Shown here: positions 56,202-63,466 of the stretch, in pieces
Position numbering within the stretch: the stretch's first letter is position 1
Layout of the letters: every line of letters begins with the position of its first letter
From: Mumia quercus
GTDB taxonomy: Bacteria > Actinomycetota > Actinomycetes > Propionibacteriales > Nocardioidaceae
NCBI RefSeq assembly: GCF_025506335.1
Contig: NZ_JANZYO010000004.1
Coordinates: forward strand, 372,001-436,000
DNA: 64,000 bases
Direction: 5' to 3'
Notes under the pieces: generated by a model
The model's input: only the letters and a program-made list of their open reading frames with translations
Database searches by the model: none
What the model was told of the DNA's origin: nothing
Position numbers and translations under genes: made by a program

Positions 56202-57033
56202 CGTCGTCGCCCAGCGGGGCCGTCGTCGCCGCGAGGAACGGCAGGAGCGCGGCGAGCACCTCGTCGTGCGCCTGGAGGTGCGGGTAGTGCCCGACGTCGG
56301 TGAGGACCTCACCCTCCGCGCTGACGGCATCGCGGGCGAACGCGAGCTCGTCGTGCGCGTCGGAGAAGTCGGGGTCCTTGTCTCCGTAGAGCGCGAGCAC
56401 GGGCGTACGGACGTCGGCGAGACGCTGGTCGACCTCGCGGTGGTCGAGCGCGAGGGTCAGCCGACGGAACGCGCGCAGGTGCGCGGGGTCGGAGAGCGCG
56501 CCGCGCAGCGGCGCGATGCGGGCGTCGAGGCCGGGTGTCGGACGCCCCTTGCTCAGCTGGGTGCGGACGTACCAGGCCCACACCGCTGCGCCCCACGGGC
56601 GGGCGAAGAGGACCCGGTACGCGGTGCGGGCGACCGCCCCCATCGCCGGGGAGAGCGGGTCGCGAAGGAACCCGGCGAGGAGTGCGGTGCCGCGCACGAG
56701 GTCAGGCCGGTCGGCGGACGCGATCACGGCGGCGGACCCGCCCATCGAGCTCCCGACGACGACGGCAGGGCCGGCGTCGAGGTGTTCGACCAGAGCGACG
56801 AGGTCCGAGGCCGTCGCCGCGTCGCCGTACGACGTGAAGCCCGTGTCGGAGTCGCCGTGGCCGCGCAGGTCGGTGACGACCACGCGGTAGCCGGCCTCGG
56901 CGAGGGACGGTGCGAGCCGGTCGTACGTCGCGCGGAGGTCGCCCATTCCCGGAACGAGGACGACGAGCGGGCCGGTGCCGGTGTCGGTGTAGGCGATGCG
57001 GCCCTCGGGACGGGTCAGGAACTGAATGCTCAT
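56194..57033 (-). CDS. Alpha/beta-hydrolase
   Basis: A 279-residue cytoplasmic enzyme. The oxyanion strand is VVLVPGMGDLRATYD, the motif VTDLRGHGDSD follows, and the nucleophile elbow is VVGSSMGGSAAV. Asp is in YGDKDPDFSDAHD and the catalytic His in DVGHYPHLQAHDEV. The substrate is not predictable (esterase or haloalkane/epoxide-hydrolase-like). The first gene of a two-gene unit with tetR; a palindrome in front of it is a likely operator. Confidence 0.9.
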   Translation of the reverse strand: MSIQFLTRPEGRIAYTDTGTGPLVVLVPGMGDLRATYDRLAPSLAEAGYRVVVTDLRGHGDSDTGFTSYGDAATASDLVALVEHLDAGPAVVVGSSMGGSAAVIASADRPDLVRGTALLAGFLRDPLSPAMGAVARTAYRVLFARPWGAAVWAWYVRTQLSKGRPTPGLDARIAPLRGALSDPAHLRAFRRLTLALDHREVDQRLADVRTPVLALYGDKDPDFSDAHDELAFARDAVSAEGEVLTDVGHYPHLQAHDEVLAALLPFLAATTAPLGDDVA

Positions 57034-57041
57034 ATCCCTAA

Positions 57042-57055
57042 CCTTACGGCTAAGG
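57042..57055. promoter_or_regulatory. Putative TetR operator before the hydrolase gene
   Basis: CCTTA-CGGC-TAAGG, 5-bp perfect arms, nine bases upstream of the hydrolase ATG. The half-site CCTTA(C) equals that of the 15-bp dyads at 61201 and 61234 that flank a different TetR gene. Confidence 0.5.
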
Positions 57056-57097
57056 CCATTAACTTTCAATCCCTGCCCGACGCGGAGGGGAGGGAGG

Positions 57098-57754
57098 TCA
57101 GTCGTCGACCCAGGTGGCGCCCTCCTGGAAGAGGAGCTCACCCTCCTCAACGCTGAGCGAGTCGTCCGGCCACGCGTCGGGGTCGCTGGGCAGCAGGCCC
57201 TCGTTGGCCACCGCCAGCGCCACGTGCGCGACGGGCTCGATGCCGCTGGTCTCGGCGAGGCGGTTCCAGCCGCCGAGGCCGTTGCTGTGCGCGAGCGCGT
57301 AGAGGGCCTCGCCGAGGCCGGTGATCGGTCCCTCGATCTCGCCGTCGGACAGCTGCTGGGCGACCTTGCCGGCGGCGACCACGGCGTGCGGGTCGGTGAC
57401 CCGGTAGTCCATGCGCTGGAGGATCGTCACGCCCGACACGTCCTGGTCGGCGATCGCGTCGGCGCCGTGGTCGTGGTCGTGGTCGTGGCCGCCGTCCTCG
57501 TCGTCGTCCTCCTCGATGATGGCGAACGGCGGGAACGTGCCGCTGTAGTCGTACTGCGCCTCGTCGTACGCCTCGAGCGCGTCGGTGAGCGCATGCTTGG
57601 CGGCCTCGATGGTCGCGACGTCGGCGTCGGAACCCGCGGCGGCGACCGCGACGGCGTGGGTGCGGAGCGCGGAGCTCAGGGCGTCGGCGGCGCGGACGAA
57701 GGCGTCCTTGGCCTCGTCGGACCAGCGGTCGGGATCGGTGGTGTCCTCGGTCAT
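57098..57754 (-). CDS. Acidic hypothetical protein with His/Asp repeat
   Basis: A 218-residue acidic cytoplasmic protein (ATG 57752-57754). The N-terminal 70 residues are helical (WSDEAKDAFVRAADALSSALRTHAVAVAAAG). A low-complexity segment E-E-D-D-D-E-D-G-G then H-D-H-D-H-D-H-G lies near 81-96. A second folded part contains HAVVAAGKVAQQLSD and ALYALAHSNGLGGWNRLAETSG. Related proteins appear in actinobacteria, but I know no function. The His/Asp run could bind divalent metal (inference). Confidence 0.7.
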   Translation of the reverse strand: MTEDTTDPDRWSDEAKDAFVRAADALSSALRTHAVAVAAAGSDADVATIEAAKHALTDALEAYDEAQYDYSGTFPPFAIIEEDDDEDGGHDHDHDHGADAIADQDVSGVTILQRMDYRVTDPHAVVAAGKVAQQLSDGEIEGPITGLGEALYALAHSNGLGGWNRLAETSGIEPVAHVALAVANEGLLPSDPDAWPDDSLSVEEGELLFQEGATWVDD

Positions 57755-57780
57755 GCCACGAGCCTAGGCCCGCAACGGAC

Positions 57781-58230
57781 TCAATCGGTGTCGCGGACCC
57801 GCCCTCGACCGGCCTTCGTCTCCGAACGCCGTCGTTTGGCCTCGACCCGGCGGCGCTGCGACCCGCGGGTCGGCTTCGTCGCCACCCGTGGACGCGGCGG
57901 AGGGGCGAGCGCTGTCCGGAGACGGTCGGCGAGGCGCTCGCGAGCAGCCGCACGGTTGCGCAGCTGGGAGCGGTGCTCGGACGCCGTCACGCTCAACCGG
58001 GTCGTGCCGAGGGCCGCGACGACCCGCTCGCGCTGGCGTGCCGTGAGGACCTCCGACGCCTCGAGGTCGAACACGAGCTCGACGCGGCTGTCGGTGGTGT
58101 TCACCGACTGACCACCAGGCCCGGGCGAGCGCGAGAACCGCTCCTCGAGCTCGCTCTCGGGCACCACCAGGCCGCCGGGGATCCCCGGGCCCGCAGGCAC
58201 GACGAGCGGGCCGGTGGCCTTGGGCGTCAC
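57781..58230 (-). CDS. arfB: Peptidyl-tRNA hydrolase ArfB (YaeJ-type, stalled-ribosome release)
   Basis: A 149-residue protein from GTG 58228-58230 overlapping the upstream stop. It holds the release-factor GGQ loop in FSRSPGPGGQSVNTTDSRVEL, and a basic C-terminal tail (RGSQRRRVEAKRRRSETKAGRGR) that enters the empty mRNA channel of stalled ribosomes. It hydrolyses peptidyl-tRNA on non-stop ribosomes. It is co-translated with the CoA-binding protein. Confidence 0.92.
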   Translation of the reverse strand: MTPKATGPLVVPAGPGIPGGLVVPESELEERFSRSPGPGGQSVNTTDSRVELVFDLEASEVLTARQRERVVAALGTTRLSVTASEHRSQLRNRAAARERLADRLRTALAPPPRPRVATKPTRGSQRRRVEAKRRRSETKAGRGRVRDTD

Positions 58231-58643
58231 GACGCCCGCTTCGCCCACTCGATCATCGGGCACGTGTCCATCACCATCGCGACTCCCGCCGCACGCGTGC
58301 GCGCGAACGCGTCCTCGTCGATCACGCCGAGCTGGAACCACACGGCCTTCGCCCCGATCGCGACGGCCTCGTCCGCGAACGGACCGGCCGCCTCCGAGCG
58401 CCGGAACACGTCGACGACGTCGATCGGGAACGGCACCTCGGACAGCGTGGCGTACCCCTGCTCACCGAGCACGACGGGTGCGTCGGGGTGGATGGGGACG
58501 ATCTTCTTGCCGCGCGCCTGGAGGGCCTCGGCGATCCGGTACGCGGTGCGCGAGGTGTCGCCGGAGAGCCCGACGACGGCCCACGTCTGCAGGTCGTCGA
58601 GCATCAAGGAGACCGCGTCGGGATCGTGCCAGTCGCTGCTCAT
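58227..58643 (-). CDS. CoA-binding domain protein
   Basis: A 138-residue single-domain Rossmann-like protein: WAVVGLSGDTSRTAYRIAEALQARGKKIVPIHPDA, FPIDVVDVFRRSEAAG, AVWFQLGVIDEDAFARTRAAGVAMVMDTCPMIE. It matches the small YccU-type CoA-binding family; its cellular role is not established. It overlaps arfB by 4 nt. Confidence 0.9.
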   Translation of the reverse strand: MSSDWHDPDAVSLMLDDLQTWAVVGLSGDTSRTAYRIAEALQARGKKIVPIHPDAPVVLGEQGYATLSEVPFPIDVVDVFRRSEAAGPFADEAVAIGAKAVWFQLGVIDEDAFARTRAAGVAMVMDTCPMIEWAKRAS

Positions 58644-58709
58644 GGTGTCGACGGTAGCGCTGCCCGACCCGGGGTGGGCGGTGTCGGTGGCGACCGGTAG
58701 AACCGTCGG

Positions 58710-59684
58710 GTGACTCTCCGCGCACGACGACTCGTCCTAGCCGTGTCCGCCTCGCTCCTCGCCGTGTCGGCGTGCGGCCCGCTCGAGGGCGAGCAGCCCG
58801 CGCAGGCGGCGGGCGAGACGCCTGCGCCGCCCGCCGCCGTCAAGGACCAGGTCGCCAAGGCGCGGTCGATGCTCGACGGTCTCAAGGTCGCCGGACGCGC
58901 CCCGAAGACCGGGTACGACCGGGTGGGCCAGTACGGCCAGGCGTGGGCCGACGTGACGCGCTCGGGGTGCGGCACGCGCGACAACGTCCTCGCGCGCGAC
59001 CTGCGTGACGTCGAGAAGCGCAACAAGTGCGTGGTCGTCGCCGGGACCCTCGACGACCCGTACACCGGCAGGTCGCTCACCTTCCGCAAGGAGGACGCGG
59101 CAGCCGTGCAGATCGACCATGTCGTGCCGCTGTCGCTGAGCTGGCAGCTCGGTGCCCAGCAGTGGCCGGTCGGTAAGCGGGTCGCCTTCGCCAACGACCC
59201 GCTCAACCTGCTCGCCGTCGACGGGCCGACCAACTCCAGCAAGTCCGACTCGGGTCCGGACGGGTGGCTTCCGCCGAGCAAGCCGTACCGCTGCACGTAC
59301 GTCATCCGGTTCACCCGCGTCGCCCACGCATACGCGCTGCGCGTCACGGCTCCGATGAAGTCCGCGATCGCGCGCATCCTCGACGGGTGCACGCGTGTCC
59401 TCGGGGCACCGGCCGACCTGAAGCCCCTCCCTGAGTCGACCTGGGCGTACGCGGCCGGGTTCGCCAAGGGCGCCGCGCCCGCGACCGGGGGGTCGGGCAA
59501 GTCGGCGAAGCCGACGGGCAAGGACTGCCCGGCGGACGCGCCGGTCAAGGGCAACGTCCCCGAGGACGGCGGCGACCGCATCTTCCACGAGCCGGGCAGC
59601 CGCTCGTACGCCGTGACCGTCCCCGAGGAGTGCTTCGCGTCGGCCGCGGCCGCGAAGGCAGCGGGGTTCCGCGCGCCGCGCTGA
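58710..59684 (+). CDS. Secreted HNH-family nuclease-like lipoprotein with C-terminal sunset domain
   Basis: A 324-residue protein from GTG 58710. A lipoprotein signal (LVLAVSASLLAVSACGP) precedes the catalytic-type domain QIDHVVPLSLSWQLGA, then FANDPLNLLAVDGPTNSSKSD and WLPP, the D-H and N-x-x-K pattern of DUF1524/GmrSD-like HNH nucleases. The C-terminal about 55 residues (CPADAPVKGN, IFHEPGSRSYAVTVPEECF, AAAKAAGFR) match the small sunset domain seen at the end of many secreted nucleases. It is probably an envelope-bound DNase for nutrient use or defence; activity is unproven. Confidence 0.88.
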   Translation: MTLRARRLVLAVSASLLAVSACGPLEGEQPAQAAGETPAPPAAVKDQVAKARSMLDGLKVAGRAPKTGYDRVGQYGQAWADVTRSGCGTRDNVLARDLRDVEKRNKCVVVAGTLDDPYTGRSLTFRKEDAAAVQIDHVVPLSLSWQLGAQQWPVGKRVAFANDPLNLLAVDGPTNSSKSDSGPDGWLPPSKPYRCTYVIRFTRVAHAYALRVTAPMKSAIARILDGCTRVLGAPADLKPLPESTWAYAAGFAKGAAPATGGSGKSAKPTGKDCPADAPVKGNVPEDGGDRIFHEPGSRSYAVTVPEECFASAAAAKAAGFRAPR

Positions 59685-59702
59685 CCTGCCATGCTGCCGC
59701 GC

Positions 59703-60074
59703 ATGGCTGTTGACCCCCGCGGTGCCGATCTGAAGCGCTACCTCGCCGAGGACCCAGGTGGTCCCGTCGTCATGCTCAACCTTCTCCGGTTCGCCGAGGG
59801 AGGCCGCGAGCGCTACGCGGAGTACGCGGCCGCGCTGGAGCAGACCTTCCTCCCGAAGTACGGCGCAGAGGTGGTCTTCGCCGGCAACGGGTCGACGGCG
59901 CTCGTGGCCGAGGACGGCCAGGCGTGGGACGCCGTGGTGCTGGTCCGCTACCCGTCGCGCGAGGCGTTCCTGACGATGGTCTCCGATCCTGCGTACCAGG
60001 AGGTGACCCACCTCCGGACCGAGGCGCTCGACGAGGCGGTGCTCCAGGCGACCGTGAAGTGGTCGCCGGTCTGA
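59703..60074 (+). CDS. DUF1330 family protein
   Basis: A 123-residue dimeric alpha-beta-barrel type protein: GGPVVMLNLLRFAEGGRERYAEYAAALE, VLVRYPSREAFLTMVSDPAYQEVTHLRTEAL. An in-frame ATG at 59691 would add four residues; neither has a clear ribosome-binding site. Function unknown. It is convergent with the VOC gene (1-nt gap). Confidence 0.85.
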   Translation: MAVDPRGADLKRYLAEDPGGPVVMLNLLRFAEGGRERYAEYAAALEQTFLPKYGAEVVFAGNGSTALVAEDGQAWDAVVLVRYPSREAFLTMVSDPAYQEVTHLRTEALDEAVLQATVKWSPV

Positions 60075-60075
60075 C

Positions 60076-60489
60076 TCAGCCGTCCTGAGCGGCGAGCTCG
60101 GCGTCGCTGCGCAGGATGCAGAACTCGTTGCCCTCCGGGTCGGCGAGCACGACCCAGCCGCGCCCGTCAGGCGTCCGCCGGTCGTCGAGCACGGTGGCGC
60201 CGAGCTCGATGACGCGCTCCACCTCCTCTTCGCGCGAGCGGTCGGTGGGGCGGAGGTCGAGGTGGATGCGGTTCTTGAGGGTCTTGCCCTCAGGCACCTC
60301 GATGAACAGCAACGGGCCCGCGGCGCCGGCGGTGCCGTCGGCCGGGGGGACGATCATGCACTCCTCGTGCCCGGGCTCGTTCGGGTCACCCTCGACGTCG
60401 GTGTAGCCGACCAGCACCTTCTTCCACCACTCGGACTGGGCGTAGGCGTCGTGGGCGTCGAAGGTCGTGTGCGAGATGCGGGAGGCCAT
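60076..60489 (-). CDS. Glyoxalase/VOC-family protein
   Basis: A 137-residue VOC-fold protein with the paired beta-alpha-beta modules: ISHTTFDAHDAYAQSEWWKKVLVGY, LKNRIHLDLRPTDRSREEEVERVIELGA, GWVVLADPEGNEFCIL. It matches the single-domain glyoxalase-like group often annotated with bleomycin-resistance proteins, but no substrate can be assigned. The metal ligands are only partly conserved. Confidence 0.88.
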   Translation of the reverse strand: MASRISHTTFDAHDAYAQSEWWKKVLVGYTDVEGDPNEPGHEECMIVPPADGTAGAAGPLLFIEVPEGKTLKNRIHLDLRPTDRSREEEVERVIELGATVLDDRRTPDGRGWVVLADPEGNEFCILRSDAELAAQDG

Positions 60490-60514
60490 CTGGCGACCGT
60501 ATCCACCGTTCGGC

Positions 60515-61171
60515 TCACGCCTCCTCGGCGCGACGCCGCTGCTCGAGCCCGTCGAGGATGAGGTCGAGACCGTACGCGTACTCGTCGCCGAAGTCGTACC
60601 CGGGCTTCATCACGTGCTCGACGGCGATCTCGGTGAGGTACGGGAGCTCGGTCGGGGCGGTCTCTCGGAGGACGCTCTCCGCGACCTCGGCCGCACCCTC
60701 GGACTCGGTGAAGGGCAGGCTGGTCTCCTGGAGGACCTGTCCGAAGAGCTGCGCGTCGAGCAGCGCGAACGCGTGCGCGGCGAGGACGACCGAGAGCCCT
60801 CCCTCGCGCAGGCAGGCGAGGACCGCCTCGTGGTGGCGCAGCGTCGCGGGGCCCGGCGACGAACGCGACTCGACGAACCCGACCGCCCAAGGGTGGCGAA
60901 GGAGCACCTCGCGGGCCGAGAGGCAGCGTCGACGGATCTCCGTACGCCAGTCCCGGCCGGCGACGGGAAGGTCGATCTCGGCGAAGACCAGGTCGACCAT
61001 CCCGTCGAGGAGGGCGTCCTTGTTCGCGACGTGGTGGTACAGCGACATCGCCTCGATGCCGAGCTCGCGGGCCAGCGCGCGCATCGTGAGCGAGGTCGCG
61101 CCGGACTCGTCGGCGAGGGCGACGGCCGTCCTGAGGACGACCTCGCGTGTCAGGGGCGGACGTCGCGCCAC
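60515..61171 (-). CDS. TetR-family repressor with TetR_C-type ligand domain
   Basis: A 218-residue protein. GTG 61169-61171 follows AGGGAGAT and gives ARRPPLTREVVLRTAVALADESG; the ATG 27 nt upstream is less supported. The HTH reads LTMRALARELGIEAMSLYHHVANKDALLDGM, typical of tetracycline-repressor-like members with the C-terminal TetR_C fold. It is divergent from a quinone-oxidoreductase-like gene; two identical-type dyads between them are likely operators. Confidence 0.9.
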   Translation of the reverse strand: MARRPPLTREVVLRTAVALADESGATSLTMRALARELGIEAMSLYHHVANKDALLDGMVDLVFAEIDLPVAGRDWRTEIRRRCLSAREVLLRHPWAVGFVESRSSPGPATLRHHEAVLACLREGGLSVVLAAHAFALLDAQLFGQVLQETSLPFTESEGAAEVAESVLRETAPTELPYLTEIAVEHVMKPGYDFGDEYAYGLDLILDGLEQRRRAEEA

Positions 61172-61200
61172 GGGATCTCCCTGCAACGGGGCTTGCATGA

Positions 61201-61248
61201 CCTTACTGCGTAAGGCTATCGTCCTCACGTCCCCCTTACGACGTAAGG
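61201..61248. promoter_or_regulatory. Two CCTTAC-nnn-GTAAGG operators
   Basis: Perfect 15-bp dyads CCTTAC-TGC-GTAAGG (61201-61215) and CCTTAC-GAC-GTAAGG (61234-61248) lie in the divergent gap. Their centres are 33 bp apart, about three helical turns, suggesting cooperative binding of two TetR dimers on one DNA face. Confidence 0.8.
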
Positions 61249-61259
61249 TTGTGAGTCAT

Positions 61260-62234
61260 GTGAAGGCAATCGTCCACGACGAGTACGGCGACGCCGACCG
61301 GCTGCAGCTGCGCGACGTCCCCGACCCGGTGCCGGGCAAGGGCGAGGTCGTGCTCGACGTCCACGCCTCAGGTCTGGAGCGAGGGGCGTGGCACCTCATG
61401 ACGGGCCGGCCCCTCGTCGGGCGGGTCGCCTTCGGTGTTCGTCGGCCTCGGTGGCCCCTCGGGATCGAGGTGGCGGGCGTCGTGACCGCGGTCGGCGAGG
61501 GCGTGACCCGCTTCGCCGTCGGAGACGCCGTGCTCGGGTCGGGCGTCGCGACGTACGCCGAGCGGGCCCGCGCGAAGGTGAAGAACCTCGTGCCCAAGCC
61601 CGAGGCGCTGTCGTTCGTCGAGGCGGCCGCGCTACCGGTCTCGGCAGTGACGGCGCTCCAGGCGGTGCGTGACAAGGGCCGCGTGGCGCAGGGAGACCGC
61701 GTCCTCGTGATCGGGGCGTCCGGCGGTGTCGGGACGTACGTGGTCCAGGTGGCGCGGGCGTTCGGCGCCGAGGTGGCCGGTGTCTGCCGGACGGAGAAGG
61801 TCGCGGGCGTCCGCGCGCTGGGCGCCGACCCCGTCCTCGACTACACGCGTGACGACCTGTCGGGGCTCGAGGGTCGGTTCGACGTCGTGGTCGACATCGG
61901 CGGGCTGCGTCCGCTCGCCCAGCTGCGGCGGCTGCTGACCCCGCGCGGGACGCTGGTCCTCGCCGGCGGTGAGGGTGGCGGTCGCTGGCTCGGTGGGATG
62001 GAGCGACAGCTCCAGGCGCTCCTGTGGTCGCCGTTCGTCGGCCAGCGGCTGACGTCGCTCGTCTCGACGACGAAGACCGACGACCTCGCCACGGTGGCCG
62101 ACCTCGCCGCCCGGGGCGACATCCGGCCCGTGCTCGACGCGACCTACCCGCTCGACGCCTTCCCGGACGCCATGCGCAGGCTCGTGGACGGCGACGTCCT
62201 CGGCAAGGTGGTCATCGCGGTGCGTGAGGGCTGA
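61260..62234 (+). CDS. Zinc-independent MDR oxidoreductase (quinone-oxidoreductase-like)
   Basis: A 324-residue medium-chain reductase from GTG 61260 (another in-frame GTG is at 61251). The catalytic domain starts KAIVHDEYGDADRLQLRDVPDPVPGKGEVVLDVHASGLERGAWHLMTG. The Rossmann motif GASGGVGTYVVQVARAFGAEV is present, with no zinc-ligand cysteines. Such enzymes reduce quinones or alkenals with NADPH. Control by the divergent TetR implies induction by an electrophile or drug. Confidence 0.9.
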   Translation: MKAIVHDEYGDADRLQLRDVPDPVPGKGEVVLDVHASGLERGAWHLMTGRPLVGRVAFGVRRPRWPLGIEVAGVVTAVGEGVTRFAVGDAVLGSGVATYAERARAKVKNLVPKPEALSFVEAAALPVSAVTALQAVRDKGRVAQGDRVLVIGASGGVGTYVVQVARAFGAEVAGVCRTEKVAGVRALGADPVLDYTRDDLSGLEGRFDVVVDIGGLRPLAQLRRLLTPRGTLVLAGGEGGGRWLGGMERQLQALLWSPFVGQRLTSLVSTTKTDDLATVADLAARGDIRPVLDATYPLDAFPDAMRRLVDGDVLGKVVIAVREG

Positions 62235-63383
62235 TCACGCCCACGCTGCGCGCCAGAACGCCTCGAACACCGCCGTCGGCTCGGGCGAGGCCCACATCTG
62301 GTTGGTGAGCATCACGGCGACGACGTCGGTGACGGGGTCGATCCACAGGGTTGAGCCCGTCCCGCCGTCCCACCCGTACGAGCCCGCCCGTCGACCGTCA
62401 GAGTGGTCGGCCGTCGCCACCCCGAACCCGAGCCCCCAGCCCGACCGGCCGTCCTCATCGATCCGAGCGACGCGGGGGCGGGTCGCCTCGGCGAGGACCT
62501 CCCGCGACAGCACACGGGTCCCGTCGGCGGCGAGGCCACCTGCGCGGAGCATCCGACCGAACGCGGCGAGGTCCTCGACGGTCGAGACCAGGCCGTCGCC
62601 GGCGTTGGGGAAGGCGGGGGGCCGCGACCACTGGCCGTCCGCCGGGTCGTACGGGCGCAGCGGACCGCCGTCGTACGGGAGCCAGTGCGGGCCGAGCCGT
62701 CCTGCCACGTCGGCGGGAGCGCCGAACCCGGTGCTCGCCATACCCAGCGGTTCGAGCACGCGGTCCGCGAGCACCTGCGGCAGCGGTGCGCCGGCGGCCC
62801 GGGCGATCAGGACGCCGAGGACCTCGCTGCCCGTGTGGTAGAGCCAGCGCTCGCCGGGCTGGTACGAGAGCGGGACGGCGCCGACGGCACGCATCCAGGT
62901 GTCGGGGTCGGGGTTGACCTGCGGGGCGGGCGGTCCGGCCTGCAGCCCCGCCTCGGCGAGCGCCGAGAGCACCGGTCCGGGGAAGGGGCCGGTGAAGTCG
63001 AGCCCGATCCCCAGCCGCAGCTCGAGGACGTCGGCGACCGTAAGCGGGCGCGCCGCGGGGACGGTGTCGTCGAGCGGGCCCGCCGGGTCGCGCAGGACGC
63101 GCCGGTGGGCGAGCTCGGGGAGCCAGCGCTCGACGGGGGCGTCCAGCGTGAGTGTCCCGTCGTCGAGGAGCGACAGCGCGGCTGCGGCGACGACCGGCTT
63201 GGTCACCGACGAGAGCCGGAACGGGGTGTCGGGCCGTACGGGTGTGGGGTCGTCGGGTCCGTACGTCCCGTGGGCGCCGACGGCGACCTCGCCACCTCGG
63301 GCGACCACCCAGGCGAGGCCCGGCGGCGCTGAGGCCTCGGCGTACGGGGTGACGGCTCGGGCGACGTGGTGCTGCAGATCCAT
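62235..63383 (-). CDS. Beta-lactamase-family serine hydrolase (class C/EstB-like)
   Basis: A 382-residue cytoplasmic protein (no signal peptide). S-S-V-T-K (SxxK) lies near residue 60 in FRLSSVTKPVVAAAALSLLD. The second motif is Y-H-T in WLYHTGSEVLGVLIARAAG, and the final H/K-T-G-like element is around GWDGGTGSTLWIDP. It is probably an esterase or amidase rather than an antibiotic beta-lactamase. Its stop codon directly abuts that of the convergent MDR gene. Confidence 0.87.
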   Translation of the reverse strand: MDLQHHVARAVTPYAEASAPPGLAWVVARGGEVAVGAHGTYGPDDPTPVRPDTPFRLSSVTKPVVAAAALSLLDDGTLTLDAPVERWLPELAHRRVLRDPAGPLDDTVPAARPLTVADVLELRLGIGLDFTGPFPGPVLSALAEAGLQAGPPAPQVNPDPDTWMRAVGAVPLSYQPGERWLYHTGSEVLGVLIARAAGAPLPQVLADRVLEPLGMASTGFGAPADVAGRLGPHWLPYDGGPLRPYDPADGQWSRPPAFPNAGDGLVSTVEDLAAFGRMLRAGGLAADGTRVLSREVLAEATRPRVARIDEDGRSGWGLGFGVATADHSDGRRAGSYGWDGGTGSTLWIDPVTDVVAVMLTNQMWASPEPTAVFEAFWRAAWA

Positions 63384-63410
63384 GGGTCTCCTCGGGGTCC
63401 CTGGATCGAC

Positions 63411-63447
63411 CGGGCCGGGACACCGAACTCATCGGTGCCCCGGCCCG
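63411..63447 (-). terminator. Terminator after the FG-GAP gene
   Basis: Perfect-but-one arms (63411-63425, 63433-63447) with a 7-nt loop, 20 nt downstream of the FG-GAP stop on the minus strand and upstream of the serine hydrolase start. No T run. Confidence 0.6.
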
Positions 63448-63466
63448 CAGGTGTGGCCGCGTCGGA

